7,066 nucleotides of DNA from an uncultured Verrucomicrobiota bacterium. GTDB taxonomy: Bacteria > Verrucomicrobiota > Kiritimatiellia > RFP12 > UBA3636. The notes under the pieces were generated by a model. That model searched no databases and was not told the DNA's origin. It worked only from the letters and a program-made list of their open reading frames with translations. Within the stretch, counting starts at the first letter, position 1. Each line of letters begins with the position of its first letter. The DNA is taken from positions 1 through 7,066 of the forward strand of contig CAMNDA010000254.1 of the NCBI GenBank assembly GCA_946534745.1, read 5' to 3'. Both the position numbers and the translations under genes were made by a program. Shown here one piece after another: positions 5,164-7,066 of this stretch.

Positions 5164-6179
5164 AAAACAAGAACCGCGAACTCGCCGCCGAACTCGCCGT
5201 CGGGGCGCTCGTCGCCCTGATCTTCGCCGGCCTCGCCGTCTTCACGATCGCCATCTCCGGCAAGAACCTCTTCCGGAAGAACGTCTTCCAGATCGAGACC
5301 GTGATGCCCGACGCGATGGGCCTGCGGCCCAACGACCCCGTCATCGCCAAGGGCACCACCGTCGGCTCCGTCACCAAGGTCTTCTACGACCGCGACGGTG
5401 TCCACGTCCAGGCGCAGCTCGAAGCGCCCGTCGAGTTCCACGAGGGCTACGAGATCACCGTCGTCTCCACGTCGATCCTCGGCGGCCGCCAGCTCGTGCT
5501 CAAGGAGGGCGACGAAACCTCGCCCGTCGTCGAGGACGTCCGCCACCTCGTCGGCAGGAGGCCCTCCGACCTCATGGAGGACGCCACCGAGGCCGTCGCC
5601 CGCGTCCGCGAGTTCCTCGAGACCGACGCCCTCACGAACCTCTACACCTTCTCCGAGAGCCTCAAGGTCCTCGGCCTCCGCCTCGAGAACGGCGAGGGCA
5701 CGCTCGGCCGCCTGCTCTCCTCCGACGACGAGATGTACACCAACCTCAACGCCGCCGTGGCGAACATCAAGCTCATCTCCGACCGCCTCGAGAAGGGCGA
5801 GGGCACGCTTGGCCGGCTCCTCTCCTCGGACGACGAGATGTACACGAACCTCAACGCCGCCGTGGCCGACGCGCGCGACGCCATCGCGGACCTCAAGAGC
5901 ATCGCCGCGCGCCTCGAGGCCGGCGAGGGCACGCTCGGGCGGCTCCTCTCGTCCGACGACGAGATGTACACCAACCTCAACGCCGCCGTCGCGAACATCA
6001 AGCTCATCTCCGATCGCCTGGAGAAGGGCGAGGGCACGCTCGGCAAGCTGCTCTCCTCGGACGACGAGCTCTACCGCAACGTGAACGGCACCGTCACCGA
6101 CGCGCGCGAGCTCCTCGACGACATGCGCGAGGCGAACACGCTCTCGACCTTCACCTCGCTCCTGCTGAGCGGGTTCTAG
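5160..6179 (+). CDS. mlaD: MlaD-like MCE-domain lipid-binding protein with a four-repeat C-terminal tail
   Basis: MCE proteins form the periplasmic ring that receives or delivers lipids for the MlaE/MlaF transporter. The 339-residue product has a short cytoplasmic N-terminus, one transmembrane anchor (about 13-32) and a single MCE domain (about 42-117, with GLRPNDPVIAKGTTVG and TSILGGRQLVLKEG). A largely helical tail follows. From residue 174 the tail holds four copies of a unit starting RLE-x-GEGTLG-x-LLSSDDE (174-208, 209-250, 251-285, 286-326). GEGTLG-type repeats are known from tails of MCE proteins in other phyla. The ATG overlaps the mlaF stop (ATGA), and GGGAGG (5144-5149) lies 10 nt before it, rather far for a Shine-Dalgarno. 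It is the last gene of the operon, and its stop is 12 nt from the convergent CPBP gene, with no obvious terminator between them. Confidence 0.92.
   Translation: MKNKNRELAAELAVGALVALIFAGLAVFTIAISGKNLFRKNVFQIETVMPDAMGLRPNDPVIAKGTTVGSVTKVFYDRDGVHVQAQLEAPVEFHEGYEITVVSTSILGGRQLVLKEGDETSPVVEDVRHLVGRRPSDLMEDATEAVARVREFLETDALTNLYTFSESLKVLGLRLENGEGTLGRLLSSDDEMYTNLNAAVANIKLISDRLEKGEGTLGRLLSSDDEMYTNLNAAVADARDAIADLKSIAARLEAGEGTLGRLLSSDDEMYTNLNAAVANIKLISDRLEKGEGTLGKLLSSDDELYRNVNGTVTDARELLDDMREANTLSTFTSLLLSGF
5679..6137 (+). repeat. Internal 231-bp (35+42 codon) duplication in mlaD
   Basis: The four tail units alternate in type. Units 1 and 3 (35 codons, ending AAVANIKLISD) match each other, and units 2 and 4 share the DAR-x-x-x-x-D continuation, so the higher-order period is 77 codons. 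Units 1 and 3 are nearly identical at DNA level over long stretches, with most differences at third codon positions. This fits one 231-bp tandem duplication of an already duplicated unit, later kept under protein-level selection. Confidence 0.85.
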
Positions 6180-6191
6180 CCGCTCCCTCCC

Positions 6192-6863
6192 CTACCCCGC
6201 CACGGCGGCGGCCATCGCCTGCGTGCCCTCGTAGAAGTAGGAGCCCCAGCCGACGGTGAAGAGGAAGTCGCCGTAGAGCGCGTGCTCGGCGTTGGCGAGG
6301 AGCATCGAGCCCGTGCGCCGGTAGGTCGGCAGGAAGAGCAGGCCGCCCGCGAAGGTGAAGAGCAGCGCCCACGGGTTGCGGAAGATCACGTGCGCGAAGG
6401 CGAACGCGACCGCGCCGGCGAGGAGCGACCACCGCCCGGGGAACGCGGCGGCGTAGCGCCGCTCGAAGTACCACCGGTAGAGCACGCCCTGCGCCGAGAC
6501 GGAGACGAGCGGGTAGCAGACCATCACGACGAGCCAGAACGCCGGCGCCTGCCGCGGGAACGACCACAGCAGCTCGGGGTGCCGCCACCGCAGCAGCGCC
6601 CACAGCAGCGCCGCGCAGACGGCGAAGCGCCCGAGCACGAGCGCCCACTCGCGCGCCGGCGCGCGCCACGAGAAGAGCTCCGCCGGGCGCAGCCGCCCGT
6701 GCGCCGCCTCCGCCATCACGACCGCCGTCGCGATGAGCACGAGAGCCGGGATGACCCACATCCCGAGCTCGACGCCCAGCCATCGCCGCGCGAGCGCGGG
6801 CGCGTAGAGCAGCGCAAGCGGCGTGCCGAAGTAGAGCAGCGCGAATTCGACGATTCTCTTCAT
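6192..6863 (-). CDS. CPBP/Abi-family intramembrane protein, probably catalytically degenerate
   Basis: This is a 223-residue, multi-pass membrane protein. The CPBP family comprises intramembrane glutamic metalloproteases related to CAAX-prenyl protease (Rce1) and bacteriocin-immunity proteins. Three family motifs can be located. The EExxxR site reads QGVLYR (Q125, G126, R130). FxxxH is intact as FAFAH (F154, H158). The third is EHALYGD (H194, D199). The spacing and the RNPWALLFTFAGGLLF segment resemble, from memory, a subfamily that carries QExxxR at motif 1. Here the remaining glutamate is glycine (codon GGC), so protease activity is doubtful. The ATG at 6863 is preferred to the one at 6920 because the predicted promoter -10 lies 7 nt upstream of it, implying a leaderless mRNA. 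It is convergent with mlaD. Substrate and role are unknown. Confidence 0.72.
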   Translation of the reverse strand: MKRIVEFALLYFGTPLALLYAPALARRWLGVELGMWVIPALVLIATAVVMAEAAHGRLRPAELFSWRAPAREWALVLGRFAVCAALLWALLRWRHPELLWSFPRQAPAFWLVVMVCYPLVSVSAQGVLYRWYFERRYAAAFPGRWSLLAGAVAFAFAHVIFRNPWALLFTFAGGLLFLPTYRRTGSMLLANAEHALYGDFLFTVGWGSYFYEGTQAMAAAVAG

Positions 6864-6870
6864 ACCGGGG

Positions 6871-6899
6871 ATTCTAGCAGGCTTCCCGGCAACGGGCAA
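6871..6899 (-). promoter_or_regulatory. Sigma70-type promoter for the CPBP gene, placed for a leaderless transcript
   Basis: On the minus strand TTGCCC (6899-6894), a 17-nt spacer and TAGAAT (6876-6871) are followed after 7 nt by the ATG at 6863. The layout is nearly the same as at der (TTGCCG, 17 nt, TATACT, 8 nt, ATG). A transcript from here would begin at or next to the start codon, and no Shine-Dalgarno is present. Confidence 0.55.
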
Positions 6900-7066
6900 G
6901 ACATCGGCGGTTCTGGACATTCCCCACTATTTTCGGCCTCTGCCCGGCCCGCATCGCCTCCGCGCGGCATCCGCATCGCTTCGGCGCCCCGGATGCTCCC
7001 CGCCCGCCCACGCCCGCTCCGGCTTCGCCGTCCGGTCCGAATTGCGGCTCCGGGCATACTCCGGAC

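Noticed and set aside
6860..7057. Short minus-strand open frame upstream of the CPBP gene
   Set aside because: Arg/Gly/Pro-rich composition, runs through the CPBP promoter and overlaps the CPBP start; no domain or ribosome binding site. I see nothing else convincing in 6900-7066.

Overview
The window is a GC-rich bacterial chromosomal segment of housekeeping genes. The organism is clearly diderm, because it encodes a phospholipid-transport (Mla-type) operon. The Der fragment has a VHEQ-x-GVTRDR switch-I segment, which I associate from memory with the Verrucomicrobiota/Kiritimatiellota (PVC) group. That placement is an inference, not something the sequence proves. There are no tRNA or rRNA genes, insertion sequences, phage genes or CRISPR arrays.

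Layout. (1) Positions 1-253, minus strand: 5' end of der (ribosome-assembly GTPase), cut by the window edge. (2) Positions 254-425: divergent control region with two back-to-back sigma70-type promoters. (3) Positions 426-1430, plus: fmt, methionyl-tRNA formyltransferase, whose start codon is a puzzle. (4) Positions 1431-1704: control region before dnaB, with a perfect hairpin, a consensus DnaA-box-like 9-mer plus a near match, an 8-bp inverted repeat and eight exact copies of a heptamer ending just before the start codon. (5) Positions 1705-3180, plus: dnaB, replicative helicase. (6) Positions 3181-3578: 398-bp gene-free spacer with two possible hairpins, a promoter and a second, different tandem-repeat leader. 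(7) Positions 3579-6179, plus: a tight three-gene operon mlaE-mlaF-mlaD (permease, ATPase, MCE substrate-binding subunit), with the mlaD tail built from four copies of a GEGTLG repeat. (8) Positions 6192-6863, minus: a CPBP/Abi-family membrane protein convergent with mlaD and lacking the usual catalytic glutamate. (9) Positions 6864-7066: its promoter, then about 165 bp in which I see no convincing gene.

How the genes relate. Der, Fmt and DnaB serve ribosome assembly, initiator-tRNA formylation and DNA replication, and appear to be separately transcribed neighbours. MlaE, MlaF and MlaD should form one inner-membrane lipid transporter. No mlaB or mlaC is present here.

The most unusual features are regulatory. 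Two minus-strand genes have promoters placed so that transcription should begin almost at the ATG (leaderless mRNA). Two plus-strand genes, dnaB and mlaE, are preceded by short tandem repeats in place of a Shine-Dalgarno sequence. fmt has a good promoter and a GGAGG but no usable start codon where one is expected. I did not find a clear novel multi-gene system. The repeat leaders, the DnaA-box cluster and the degenerate CPBP protein deserve the closest look.
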